A DNA stretch of 64,000 nt from Uliginosibacterium gangwonense DSM 18521 (GTDB lineage: Bacteria; Pseudomonadota; Gammaproteobacteria; Burkholderiales; Rhodocyclaceae), in NCBI RefSeq assembly GCF_000373965.1, contig NZ_KB892863.1:1-64000 (forward strand), in the 5' to 3' direction. The notes below the pieces were generated by a model. The model ran no database searches and was not told where the DNA came from. It saw only the letters and a program-made list of their open reading frames with translations. Shown in pieces: positions 47,494-56,252 of this stretch; position 1 is the first letter of the stretch, and the number at the start of each line of letters is the position of its first letter. The position numbers were made by a program, and so were the translations under genes.

Positions 47494-47719
47494 GTTGTTG
47501 CTCCTTGCTGTAGTGGTTTTGATGTTTAAAATTTATTGTTTATTTGATTTTTAATCCAATAAAACTATCGAACAAAGATGATAGCGTGAGGCAATCGAAG
47601 CACTGAATAGATCAAGTTAGGTAATTTCGTCTGGTCTTTCGACCAAATGGCGCCGGATGGGCAGATTCATGGGGCGAGGAGCGTTATACTCGCGGCCTTC
47701 AAGACCTTAAGTGTTTGTT

Positions 47720-48325
47720 ATGAGCATCCTTGACAAGCGTTCCATTCTGCCGACCCTGACGGCTGATTCCCAAGTCGCCATTGAGTTGGGGTGTGGCCCC
47801 AGCAAGCGGGATCTAGAAGCTTTGGGGATTGATGCGCTTGATTTCCCAGGCGTGGATCTGGTGGGGGATGTGTTTGAGGTCTTGCGCGCGTTTCCTGCGG
47901 GTTCCGTGGTGCGTTGTTCCAACTCACATTTTCTTGAGCATGTGGATGATCCTGCCGGGCTGCTTGATGAACTTGCCCGTGTGATGCGTGCAGGGGCGGA
48001 ATTGCGGGTGATCGTGCCTCATTTCTCCAACCCCTATTTCCACTCTGACCCAACACATCAACGCAGCTACGGCTTATACACGATGAGCTATTTTGCCCGT
48101 GATGAATTGCTGTGGCGCAAGGTGCCCAATTATGGGCGTACTCCTGCGTTTGAATTGCAATCGGTGCGCTTGGGATTCAATTCGCCATTCCCCCTGCGCG
48201 GTTTGATGCGCAGAACGATTGGTCGGTTTTTCAATCTGAGTCGCTGGCTTCAGGAATTCCATGAAGAGAACCTCTGTTGGCTATTCCCGTGCTATGAGAT
48301 TGAGTACCGTTTGAGAAGACTCTGA
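47720..48325 (+). CDS. class I SAM-dependent methyltransferase of the glycan cassette
   Basis: A 201-residue methyltransferase with SAM motif I VAIELGCGPSKRD and an HFLEHVDDPAGLLDELARVM segment typical of the Methyltransf_11 type. The C-terminal third is basic and aromatic. It is the first gene of the glycan cassette and overlaps the flippase start by one base. It may methylate a sugar or lipid-linked intermediate; the substrate is not known. Confidence 0.85.
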   Translation: MSILDKRSILPTLTADSQVAIELGCGPSKRDLEALGIDALDFPGVDLVGDVFEVLRAFPAGSVVRCSNSHFLEHVDDPAGLLDELARVMRAGAELRVIVPHFSNPYFHSDPTHQRSYGLYTMSYFARDELLWRKVPNYGRTPAFELQSVRLGFNSPFPLRGLMRRTIGRFFNLSRWLQEFHEENLCWLFPCYEIEYRLRRL

Positions 48326-49746
48326 TGTCAGCAGCCAGGGCCAGTCTGGCCTATTTCCTGACTCGCGGGCTATCTGGCGCGCTGGCCGTGGCAACGGTGT
48401 CTTTGTTCGCACGGCAATTGGGTCCGCATGGCTATGCCTCCTATACCTTGGCGGCTACGGTAGCAGCGTTTGTTGGCAGCATCCTGATACAGCCCCTGCA
48501 TAGCTGCCTTGGGCGTTTTCTTCCTGCCAGCAAGGATAACGGACTGACGGTTGCCTTAGGGCGCCTCTTGCTGGGAGGCGGTGGCATTGCGGCCCTGTTG
48601 GCACTGTTGCTGGAAGTTTTTCGCCCCCACTGGTTGCCGCCAGGCGTTGCTTTGGCGGCTGCTTTGCTGTGTGTCATTCAGGGGATTTTCGACTTTTCGG
48701 CGCAATGGGCCTCTGCAAGCCTGATGGCCCGGCGTTATGGGCGCCTGTATCTGCTCAAGTCTTTTCTGGCCCCCGCCATGGGGTTTGGCCTGATTGCATT
48801 GGGTGCGGGTTTTTGGGGGGCCGTGCTGGGAATGTGTTCTGCCTATCTGCTTGCGACAGCCATCTCCTTGCCGCAGCCCTGGACCATCGTCCGAAAGGGA
48901 CGATTCGAGCGTCGGGTCTTGGACGGGATTGGCAGCTATGCCAAGGGCCTTACCGTGTCAATGTTGCTTGGTGTGACCTTGAGTTGGAGTGACCGCTTGC
49001 TCATGGCGGCGCTCTCGGTGGCGGGGCTTGGTATATATGGTGCCGCAGCGGACTTGACTCAGCAGGGCTTTGGTTTGATCTTCAGTGCGCTATTTCTGGC
49101 GTGGTTTCCACGACTGGTGAGTAGCTGGGAAAACGGGGTGGATCAGTATCGTGATCAACTGGCTCGTTACCTGCGTTTGAGTGCCGCCTTGATGCCTGCG
49201 GTAACGGTTGGCTTTGTGTGGGTTTGCTCTGATCTGGCTCACCTGCTGTTAGGCAAAGCTTTTAGTGCGGAGGCGGCTCGGGTGATGCCTTGGCTGGCAT
49301 TGGCCGCGTTGTGCGGCGGGATTCGGACTTACATGACAGATATCCCTTTGCACTTGCACAAGCGTCTTGATTTACAAGGGGGCATTGTGGCTGTTTGCGG
49401 TGTCTGCGGGATGGGACTGAATGTGATCTTGCTGCCGCGCTACGGTATTTTGGGTGCGGCCTGGAGTTCTGTTGCAGCCAACCTTGTAGGGGTGGTGCTG
49501 GGGCTTCTCCAAACGCGCCGTATGGGCGGAATGCCTTGGCCCTGGCGGGATCTGGCGATTTCGTTGATCGGTGTGCTGGTCATGAGTGCGGTGCTGTATG
49601 GCATGCCGGAAGGCTCCTTGTTCCGTATGCTGGCGCGTGTGGCCGCTGGGGCTTTTGTGTTCGCCTGCGTGGCCTTGTTGGCCGATTTGGCTGGCGGGCG
49701 CACATGGCTTGTGCTCCGGTTGCGTGCCAGGAGTGGCGCATGCTGA
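48325..49746 (+). CDS. polysaccharide flippase (Wzx/MOP type)
   Basis: A 473-residue protein with 12-14 hydrophobic helices of the MOP flippase superfamily. The N-terminus RGLSGALAVATVSLFARQLG and the ALSVAGLGIYGAAADLTQQG segment are typical. It would move lipid-linked oligosaccharide across the inner membrane. The next gene starts inside its last codons. Confidence 0.88.
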   Translation: MSAARASLAYFLTRGLSGALAVATVSLFARQLGPHGYASYTLAATVAAFVGSILIQPLHSCLGRFLPASKDNGLTVALGRLLLGGGGIAALLALLLEVFRPHWLPPGVALAAALLCVIQGIFDFSAQWASASLMARRYGRLYLLKSFLAPAMGFGLIALGAGFWGAVLGMCSAYLLATAISLPQPWTIVRKGRFERRVLDGIGSYAKGLTVSMLLGVTLSWSDRLLMAALSVAGLGIYGAAADLTQQGFGLIFSALFLAWFPRLVSSWENGVDQYRDQLARYLRLSAALMPAVTVGFVWVCSDLAHLLLGKAFSAEAARVMPWLALAALCGGIRTYMTDIPLHLHKRLDLQGGIVAVCGVCGMGLNVILLPRYGILGAAWSSVAANLVGVVLGLLQTRRMGGMPWPWRDLAISLIGVLVMSAVLYGMPEGSLFRMLARVAAGAFVFACVALLADLAGGRTWLVLRLRARSGAC

Positions 49747-50753
49747 GAGCAATGGCCTACACCCAAGGGGTGAATACCCCGTCAGCCCGGTTCCGGATTC
49801 GCCAATACTTTCCCTATCTGGCAGAGCAGGGCGTGGCGTTGTCGGAATCCTGGGCGAGGTTCGGTAGCTACCCTCCTGGCCCAGGCTGGCGTCGTCTGCC
49901 CTGGCTGACAGCTACGACACTGGAAAGATCCTTGGCTGCGGTGAAGGGGAATGCCTTTGATGCTGTGTTGTTCCAGCGTGAGATGGTCTCAACGCTCTAC
50001 ACTGCAGAGCGTTTGTGCCGTACCCCGGCAGTACTGGATGTGGATGACGCCATCTGGCTCACGCAGCGGGGGGGCGGTATTGACCAGCTCGCCCGGCAAT
50101 GTAGCCTGATCCTGTGTGGCAATGACTATCTTGCAGAACATTTCTCTGCGCTGGCTCCCGTCGAGATACTGCCCACGGGGGTTGATACCTCGCATTGGCA
50201 GCCGGGCGTGCGGGCGCAGACGCCTGTGATCGTCTGGTCTGGTAGCGCCAGTGGTCTGCCTTACGTCTATGAGCTGGAACCCGCTTTGCGTGAGGTGATG
50301 CAGGTACGCCCTGATCTGCGGTTGCGGATTTGTAGCAATGCCATGCCACAATTCAAAACCCTGTCGCCAGAGCGTGTGGATTTTGTCCCCTGGTCGCCTG
50401 AGGCGGAGTTGGGTGTGGTCCAAAGCGCATGGTTGGGGCTGATGCCCATGCCGGACACTCCCTGGACGCGTGGTAAGTGCAGTTTCAAGATGCTGACCTA
50501 TATGGCTTGTGGCGTACCTTGTGTAGCAGCTCCTTGGGGGATGAATGCCCAGGTGATTGCCGGAGGTGGCGCCTTGGGGGCCATCACACTGCAGGACTGG
50601 CGCGAGCATATGCTGGCTTTGCTGGATGACCCCGATGCGGCTGCCGCACTCGGCAGGCAGGGGCGGATACAGGTAGAGAACCACTACGCGACGGCACAGC
50701 TTGCTGGCGTTTTGGCGCAGGCATTGAAACGGGCAGGGGGGCGAGGCGGCTGA
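49740..50753 (+). CDS. glycosyltransferase
   Basis: A 337-residue GT-B glycosyltransferase. The ATG at 49740 overlaps the flippase stop; the frame further upstream belongs to antisense or alternate-frame sequence of the flippase. The N-terminal half has NTPSARFRIRQYFPYL and VLDVDDAIWL. The C-terminal nucleotide-sugar domain includes FKMLTYMACGVPCVA. Acceptor and donor are unknown. Confidence 0.82.
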   Translation: MLRAMAYTQGVNTPSARFRIRQYFPYLAEQGVALSESWARFGSYPPGPGWRRLPWLTATTLERSLAAVKGNAFDAVLFQREMVSTLYTAERLCRTPAVLDVDDAIWLTQRGGGIDQLARQCSLILCGNDYLAEHFSALAPVEILPTGVDTSHWQPGVRAQTPVIVWSGSASGLPYVYELEPALREVMQVRPDLRLRICSNAMPQFKTLSPERVDFVPWSPEAELGVVQSAWLGLMPMPDTPWTRGKCSFKMLTYMACGVPCVAAPWGMNAQVIAGGGALGAITLQDWREHMLALLDDPDAAAALGRQGRIQVENHYATAQLAGVLAQALKRAGGRGG

Positions 50754-52714
50754 TGTGTGGGATTGCTGGTTTCTGGGGACGTACCCAAACACAGGCTGAT
50801 CTTGCTGTCCTTGCGCAGCGGATGGGGGATGCCATCCGCCACCGCGGACCGGACGCGCATGGTGAGTATGTGGATGCCGACCATGGCTTGGCCTTGGCTC
50901 ACAGGCGCTTGTCGATTCTTGATCTGAGTCCCGCTGGCGCGCAGCCTATGACGAGCCACGGCGGGCGCTGGGTGGTGGTCTACAACGGTGAGATTTACAA
51001 CTACCGCAGCGTTCAGCGTCAATTGGAGGCTGAACTGGGAGCCATCCCTTGGCGGGGGCATTCAGATACGGAAGTGCTGCTGGCTGCTCTGGAGCACTGG
51101 GGGGTTGAGCGCACGCTGGGCGCGCTCGATGGCATGTTCGCCCTGGCTGCGTGGGATCAGCAGGACAAGCGCCTGATCTTGGCACGTGATCGGCTCGGCG
51201 AAAAGCCTTTGTACTGGGGCTGCATGCCGGATGGCGCCTTGCTGTTTGGGTCCGAGTTGCGTGCGTTGTACGCCCACCCCTCCTGGCAGGGCGAGGTGGA
51301 TCGTGACGCCTTGGCAGCCTTCATGCGTTACCAATGCATTCCCGCTCCGCAAAGCATCTTTAAGCGTGTTGGCAAACTGCAGCCGGGTTACTGGCTGGAG
51401 ATCAAGGCCGGTAACGGTGCGCCCGTTCCGGGCGTGCCTCGGCCTTACTGGCAGTTGTCTGAGACCATGGCGGTAGGGGCCGCTTCACGCAAGGCTTCAA
51501 ATCCAGATGCCACCGTGTGGGTGGATGAGCTGGAACGGGTGCTGGGGGAGGTGGTCAGTGAGCAGATGCTGGCCGATGTGCCGCTGGGTGCGTTCCTTTC
51601 CGGGGGCATTGACTCCTCCCTGATTGTGGCGACCATGCAGCGCCACGCCAGCCGCCCAGTCAAAACCTATACGGTGGGGTTTGACGTGGGTGAGTTTGAC
51701 GAGTCGACCCATGCACGTGAAATCGCGCGCCATCTTGGCTGCGACCATCACGAAATCCATTTGACCGGGTCTGATGCCCTGGCAGTGGTTCCCAAGATGG
51801 CCGACGTGTACGACGAGCCCTTTGCCGACGCTTCCCAGCTCCCAACGTTTCTGGTTGCGCAGTTTGCGCGCCAGCACGTTACCGTTGCGTTGTCTGGTGA
51901 TGGTGGGGATGAGATGTTTGCGGGCTACTCCCGCTACGCGATTGCGCAGAATCTGTGGCAAAAGATGGGGCGCCTGCCAAGTGCTGTACGCAAAGGCTTG
52001 GGGGCGAGCATGGGGATGGTGCCTGATGCCCTGTGGGAGGTGGGCGCAGGGATGCTGAAGCCGGGGATGAAAGCGCCTGCCGACAAGGCGCGGCGCTTCA
52101 GTGCCATGTTAATGGCCCAGGACTTTGGCGGTTTTTACGATAGCCTCTTGGCGCATTGGCTACAGCCGCAGGACGTGGTTCCTGGTGGCCGTGCCCGGCT
52201 TCCTGATGATGTCTTGAATGCCAGCCAGCGTGGTCTGGATAATATTGAGTTCATGCAGGCGCACGATAGCTTGGCCTATCTGCCGAACGACATTCTGGTA
52301 AAAGTGGATCGTGCGGCCATGGCCGTGAGCCTGGAAACCCGGGCGCCGTTTCTGGACCGGCGGGTGATGGAGCTGGCTTGGCGCTTGCCTGAGTCTCTCA
52401 AGCGTAAAGGCGACAGTGGCAAGTGGCTGATGCGCGAACTGCTGGCCCGCCATGTTCCTAGAGAAATGTTCGAGCGCCCCAAGCAGGGTTTTGCCATTCC
52501 TCTGGAGGCCTGGTTGCGTGGGCCTTTGCGTGAATGGGCGGATCAGTTGCTCTCTACGGATGCGTTGGCCAGTAGCGGTCTGCTCAACCCGGCGCCTGTC
52601 CGCCAGTGCTGGCAGGCATTGCTGGCGGGTAAAGGTGGGATGCATTACCGCCTGTGGGATGTGCTGATGTTCCAATCCTGGTTGGAGCACTATCGTTCAT
52701 CTCGGCACGGGTGA
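50753..52714 (+). CDS. asnB: asparagine synthase-type glutamine amidotransferase
   Basis: A 653-residue two-domain enzyme. The N-terminal class II glutaminase starts MCGIAGFWG with Cys2 as nucleophile, then RRLSILDLSPAGAQPM and YNGEIYNYR. The synthase domain has the ATP loop LSGGIDSSLIVATMQ and VALSGDGGDEMFAGYSRY. Inside a glycan cluster it may amidate a uronic acid, as WbpS-like proteins do, and not necessarily make free asparagine. The start overlaps the upstream stop (TGATG). Confidence 0.92.
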   Translation: MCGIAGFWGRTQTQADLAVLAQRMGDAIRHRGPDAHGEYVDADHGLALAHRRLSILDLSPAGAQPMTSHGGRWVVVYNGEIYNYRSVQRQLEAELGAIPWRGHSDTEVLLAALEHWGVERTLGALDGMFALAAWDQQDKRLILARDRLGEKPLYWGCMPDGALLFGSELRALYAHPSWQGEVDRDALAAFMRYQCIPAPQSIFKRVGKLQPGYWLEIKAGNGAPVPGVPRPYWQLSETMAVGAASRKASNPDATVWVDELERVLGEVVSEQMLADVPLGAFLSGGIDSSLIVATMQRHASRPVKTYTVGFDVGEFDESTHAREIARHLGCDHHEIHLTGSDALAVVPKMADVYDEPFADASQLPTFLVAQFARQHVTVALSGDGGDEMFAGYSRYAIAQNLWQKMGRLPSAVRKGLGASMGMVPDALWEVGAGMLKPGMKAPADKARRFSAMLMAQDFGGFYDSLLAHWLQPQDVVPGGRARLPDDVLNASQRGLDNIEFMQAHDSLAYLPNDILVKVDRAAMAVSLETRAPFLDRRVMELAWRLPESLKRKGDSGKWLMRELLARHVPREMFERPKQGFAIPLEAWLRGPLREWADQLLSTDALASSGLLNPAPVRQCWQALLAGKGGMHYRLWDVLMFQSWLEHYRSSRHG

Positions 52715-52717
52715 GTC

Positions 52718-53830
52718 ATGCGGATTGTTCTTTTTGCGAATACAGACTGGTTCCTCTACAACTTCAAGCGTTCGCTGGCCTGTGCGTTGCGTGAAGCGGG
52801 GCATGAGCTGATATTGATGAGCCCGGATGGTGAGCATGCCTGCCTTTTGAGAGCGGAAGGCTTCACTTGGCAGGCTTTTCCGCTCTCGCGCAGCGGGATC
52901 AACCCGTTTGCAGAGTTGATACTTATCTGGCGGCTGTGGCGGGCCTATCGGGCATTGCGGCCCGATGTGGTACATCACTTCACCATCAAATGCGTGATCT
53001 ATGGCTCCTTGGCAGCACGCTGGGCAGGGGTGGCACGCGTGGTGAATTCCATCACCGGCCTGGGGTTTGCCATACTGGCCAATACCCCGAAAGCACGCTT
53101 GATTCGCCCTGTTGTGCTTGTGCTGTATCGCGTGGCCCTACGCGGCAGCCACGTGCTGTTCCAGAATCAGGACAATCTGGAAACCTTGCGCAAGTTTGGT
53201 GTGTTGGAACGGGCTCAGCCTGAAGTCGTGCCAGGGGATGGTATTGATACGGAACATTTCTCCCCCGATCCTGGTCACATGCCCGGAAATTGCGTGTTGA
53301 TGATGGGGCGTCTGCTTCACTCCAAAGGTGTGGAGGAATATGTGGCGGCCGCCCGTATCGTGCGCCAACAAGTACCGGCAGCCAGATTTTTACTCGCGGG
53401 GGCACCTGATCCGGGTAATCCAGAATGTATCTCTGAGGCGCAATTGGCCGAGTGGCGAGCCGAGGCTGCGGTAGAATTTCTCGGGCAGCGGGCTGATGTG
53501 CTTGCGCTTCAACAGGCGGCTGATGTGGTGGTGCTTCCCAGTACGCAAGGGGAAGGCATGCCGCGTGCTTTGCTGGAAGGGGCTGCCTGTGGCAAACCGA
53601 TGGTGGCGACTGATGTGCCAGGATCGCGTGAGCTGGTGATTGAGGGGGAAAATGGTTTTCTGGTGCCACCAAGTGATGCTGGCGCCCTTGCAGAGGCTAT
53701 TCTGCGGTTGTTGAATGATTCGGCTTTGGCGCAACGCATGGGGGCCAAAGCGCGAGAGCGGGTGGTTGATGTCTACTCCAATGCCTGCGTGACGAGGCTG
53801 AGTTTTCAAGCCTATGGGCTGACCAATTGA
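52718..53830 (+). CDS. glycosyltransferase family 4 protein
   Basis: A 370-residue GT4 enzyme. The N-terminal fold has FANTDWFLYNFKRSLACALR and an HHFTIKCVIYGSLAAR motif. The nucleotide-binding domain has MMGRLLHSKGVEEYVAAARI, LPSTQGEGMPRALLEGAACG and PMVATDVPGSRELV. It retains the EX7E motif. Three bases follow the asnB stop. The donor sugar is unknown. Confidence 0.9.
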   Translation: MRIVLFANTDWFLYNFKRSLACALREAGHELILMSPDGEHACLLRAEGFTWQAFPLSRSGINPFAELILIWRLWRAYRALRPDVVHHFTIKCVIYGSLAARWAGVARVVNSITGLGFAILANTPKARLIRPVVLVLYRVALRGSHVLFQNQDNLETLRKFGVLERAQPEVVPGDGIDTEHFSPDPGHMPGNCVLMMGRLLHSKGVEEYVAAARIVRQQVPAARFLLAGAPDPGNPECISEAQLAEWRAEAAVEFLGQRADVLALQQAADVVVLPSTQGEGMPRALLEGAACGKPMVATDVPGSRELVIEGENGFLVPPSDAGALAEAILRLLNDSALAQRMGAKARERVVDVYSNACVTRLSFQAYGLTN

Positions 53831-53840
53831 TGATGCTGAA

Positions 53841-54911
53841 ATGGGCCTGACCTTCAATTACCTCGTATTTCCGTTTCTCACCTCGCTGAGCGCCTGCCTG
53901 CTGCTTGCCTGGCTGGCGCCTTGGCTGTCGTTGGTCGACTGCCCCGATGCCCGCAAACAGCATGTGGGGGAGGTGCCGGTGGTCGGCGGAATCGCCATCA
54001 TGCTGGCCTACGTGCTGGCGGTGAAGGTGCGCGGAATCAGCGGCAATCTGCTGCCGGCCGTGGTGCCTGTTGGTTTGATGCTGGCGGTGGGGGTCGTTGA
54101 TGATGTGCGTCCCTTGTCTGCTAAGTTCAAATTGGTGATGCAGCTTTTTGCTGCATGGCTGCTACTGCGAACCAGTGGTTTTGCGCTTATCAATCTGCCT
54201 ATGCCGGGGTTGTCCGAAGGCGTTCCACTCGGGTTCTTGTCGATTCCTGTGTCGATGCTGGTGATCGTGGCGGTTACCAACGCCATCAATCTGGCCGATG
54301 GGGCCGATGGCCTTGCCGGGGGATATCTGCTGATTGCTCTGGTGGGGCTTGGCTTTGTCGCTTTCAAGGCAAGTGACGTGACGGTTTTCCTGTTGGTCGC
54401 AGGTTTGGTGTCGGCATTATTGGGTTTTCTGGTCTGTAATGCGCGTCACCCCTGGCAGGCACGTGCGCGGGTCTTCATGGGGGATGCGGGAGCCTTGGCG
54501 CTGGGTATCCTGGTGTGCTGGTTTTCCATCATGCTTTCCCGTGGCTCGCGCCCTGCCATGCCTTCCGTGTTGTTGTTCTATGTGGTTGCCCTGCCCGTGA
54601 TGGATATGGTGACCGTCAGCATCCGGCGCGTCCTGCGCGGAGTGAGCCCGATGCGGCCGGATCGCACCCACCTGCATCACCTTTTGCTCTACAAGGGCTA
54701 TTCCGTCGAACTCTCGGTTCCGATGCTTTGGCTGGTGGATGCTTTGCTGGTAGGGCTCGGGCTTGGCCAATGGTTGCTGGGTGTGCCCGCGGGCGTAATG
54801 CTGGCTGTATTTGCGATCCTGCTCGCTGCCAAAATGGTCTGGTTGCGTGTGTGGGATGAGGCCGCTACGCAACAGGCGAGCAAAGTGATTGAGGGCGAAG
54901 GCGGTAAGTGA
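53841..54911 (+). CDS. WecA/MraY-like undecaprenyl-phosphate glycosyl-1-phosphate transferase
   Basis: A 356-residue polytopic initiating transferase with about ten helices. Motifs in order: AVGVVDDVRPLSAKFKL (Asp-Asp), TNAINLADGADGLAGG, RVFMGDAGALALG and the MRPDRTHLHHLL histidine motif. It would transfer a GlcNAc-type sugar-1-phosphate to undecaprenyl phosphate. The stop overlaps the next start. Confidence 0.92.
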   Translation: MGLTFNYLVFPFLTSLSACLLLAWLAPWLSLVDCPDARKQHVGEVPVVGGIAIMLAYVLAVKVRGISGNLLPAVVPVGLMLAVGVVDDVRPLSAKFKLVMQLFAAWLLLRTSGFALINLPMPGLSEGVPLGFLSIPVSMLVIVAVTNAINLADGADGLAGGYLLIALVGLGFVAFKASDVTVFLLVAGLVSALLGFLVCNARHPWQARARVFMGDAGALALGILVCWFSIMLSRGSRPAMPSVLLFYVVALPVMDMVTVSIRRVLRGVSPMRPDRTHLHHLLLYKGYSVELSVPMLWLVDALLVGLGLGQWLLGVPAGVMLAVFAILLAAKMVWLRVWDEAATQQASKVIEGEGGK

Positions 54912-56053
54912 TGACTCGTGTGCATGTGTGTTTCGTGATCACGGCCCTGGGGGTGGGTGGGGCAGAGCATGCCTTGCTCAAGATGCTCTCTCGTCTGGAC
55001 CGAACTCGCTTTGAACCCAGCCTGATTGTGCTGGGGCGCCAGGATGACCTTCTGCCGCGTTTCCAGGCGATTGGGATTGAGCCGCTGATGCTGCGTCTGC
55101 GCCCAGGGCGTTGGCCGTTTGCCGAGGTAGGGCGTTTTCTGGCTGCAGTGCGGAGCATTCAGCCGGATATCCTGCAAGGCTGGATGTATCACGGCAACCT
55201 TGCCGCATCTTTTGCTGCTGCACGACTGAACCCGAAACCAAGGGTTTGCTGGAGTGTGCGCGATACGCCAGATGCCGCACATGCACACAGTTTTTTTACG
55301 CGCATGGTTATCCGCCTGTCCGGGTTCTACGTGGGCAGGGTGGCGCAGATATTCAATGTATCTGCGCGCAGCGCTGAGTACTGTGCCCAAAATCTCGGTT
55401 GGCCGCGCGAGTGCACCGCGCTGCTGCCCAATGGAGTTGATACCGAGTTGTTCCAGCCAGACTCCGCGCTACGGGCAAAACTCCGGCTTGAGCTGGGAGT
55501 GGCTGACGATAGTGTGCTGGTCGGGATGGTGGCGCGCTGGAGCCCCGTCAAGAACCACGCCTTGCTGCTGCGCGCGATGGCGGCTCTGCGCACCAAAGTA
55601 CCAAACGCGCAATGCGTGTTGGTAGGCAAGGGGCTGGATCGCAACAATGCTGAGTTGATGGCATTGATTGAACAAAACGGGTTGGCGTTCGCTTGCCATC
55701 TATTGGGGCCACGTGCCGACGTGCAGACGCTGTACCCGGCTTTTGACATTCTGGCATTGAGTTCCCGTAGTGAAGGCTTCCCGAATGTGCTGGTGGAAGC
55801 CATGAGCTGCGGAGTGCCGGTTGTCAGTACCGATGTTGGGGATGCTCGTCAGATCGTCGGGGCAGGAGGCCTCATCGTTGGTCAGGACGAAAACGAAATG
55901 GCTCAGGCGCTGGAGTTTCTGTGCTTGTTGGGAAACCGACAAGCTATGGGACGTGCCGCCCGCGAACAGGTGAATCAGCACTATGGCCTGGATTCCGTAG
56001 TGGAGGGACTGCAGGCACGGTATCTCTCCCTTATTGCCGATTCCAGGGCTTGA
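54911..56053 (+). CDS. glycosyltransferase family 4 protein
   Basis: A 380-residue GT4 enzyme opening with VHVCFVITALGVGGAEHALL. The GT-B C-terminal domain has GMVARWSPVKNHALLLRAMA and SSRSEGFPNVLVEAMSCGVP, then VVSTDVGDARQIVG. The start ATG overlaps the WecA-like stop (TGATGA region). It is the last gene of the cassette. Acceptor and donor are unknown. Confidence 0.9.
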   Translation: MTRVHVCFVITALGVGGAEHALLKMLSRLDRTRFEPSLIVLGRQDDLLPRFQAIGIEPLMLRLRPGRWPFAEVGRFLAAVRSIQPDILQGWMYHGNLAASFAAARLNPKPRVCWSVRDTPDAAHAHSFFTRMVIRLSGFYVGRVAQIFNVSARSAEYCAQNLGWPRECTALLPNGVDTELFQPDSALRAKLRLELGVADDSVLVGMVARWSPVKNHALLLRAMAALRTKVPNAQCVLVGKGLDRNNAELMALIEQNGLAFACHLLGPRADVQTLYPAFDILALSSRSEGFPNVLVEAMSCGVPVVSTDVGDARQIVGAGGLIVGQDENEMAQALEFLCLLGNRQAMGRAAREQVNQHYGLDSVVEGLQARYLSLIADSRA

Positions 56054-56179
56054 TTTCCTGATTCCCACCCCAAAATACTTCAAATTAAGCGGCAAGCATG
56101 TCTTCGCGGTGCGAGCGTGCGCTTAGGTTGTGCTACCATCGCCGGTTTCTTGAATCATTACTGTCAAAGGTAGCGTTTG

Positions 56180-56212
56180 TTCGTCTTTTCCGGCGAGGCC
56201 GGTAAAGACGAA
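56180..56212 (+). promoter_or_regulatory. leader hairpin upstream of tig
   Basis: A 33-base inverted repeat has outer arms TTCGTCTTT / AAAGACGAA and inner arms CCGGC / GCCGG, with a T-T mismatch and GAG loop. It ends 40 bases before the tig start. A TTTTT run follows after about 13 bases, so it could be a leader structure, an attenuator or the terminator of the glycan cassette. Confidence 0.6.
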
Positions 56213-56252
56213 TCAGGCACAGCCTTTTTGTTCCATACCAAGGGATTTTCGA

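Noticed and set aside
47494-47719. Possible OxyR site in the katA promoter region
   Set aside because: The region is AT-rich, but no spacing of the ATAG-type motif is clear enough to call.
49395-49739. 115-codon N-terminal extension of the glycosyltransferase at 49740
   Set aside because: This part is an alternate frame of the flippase and has no glycosyltransferase features; the ATG at 49740 fits.
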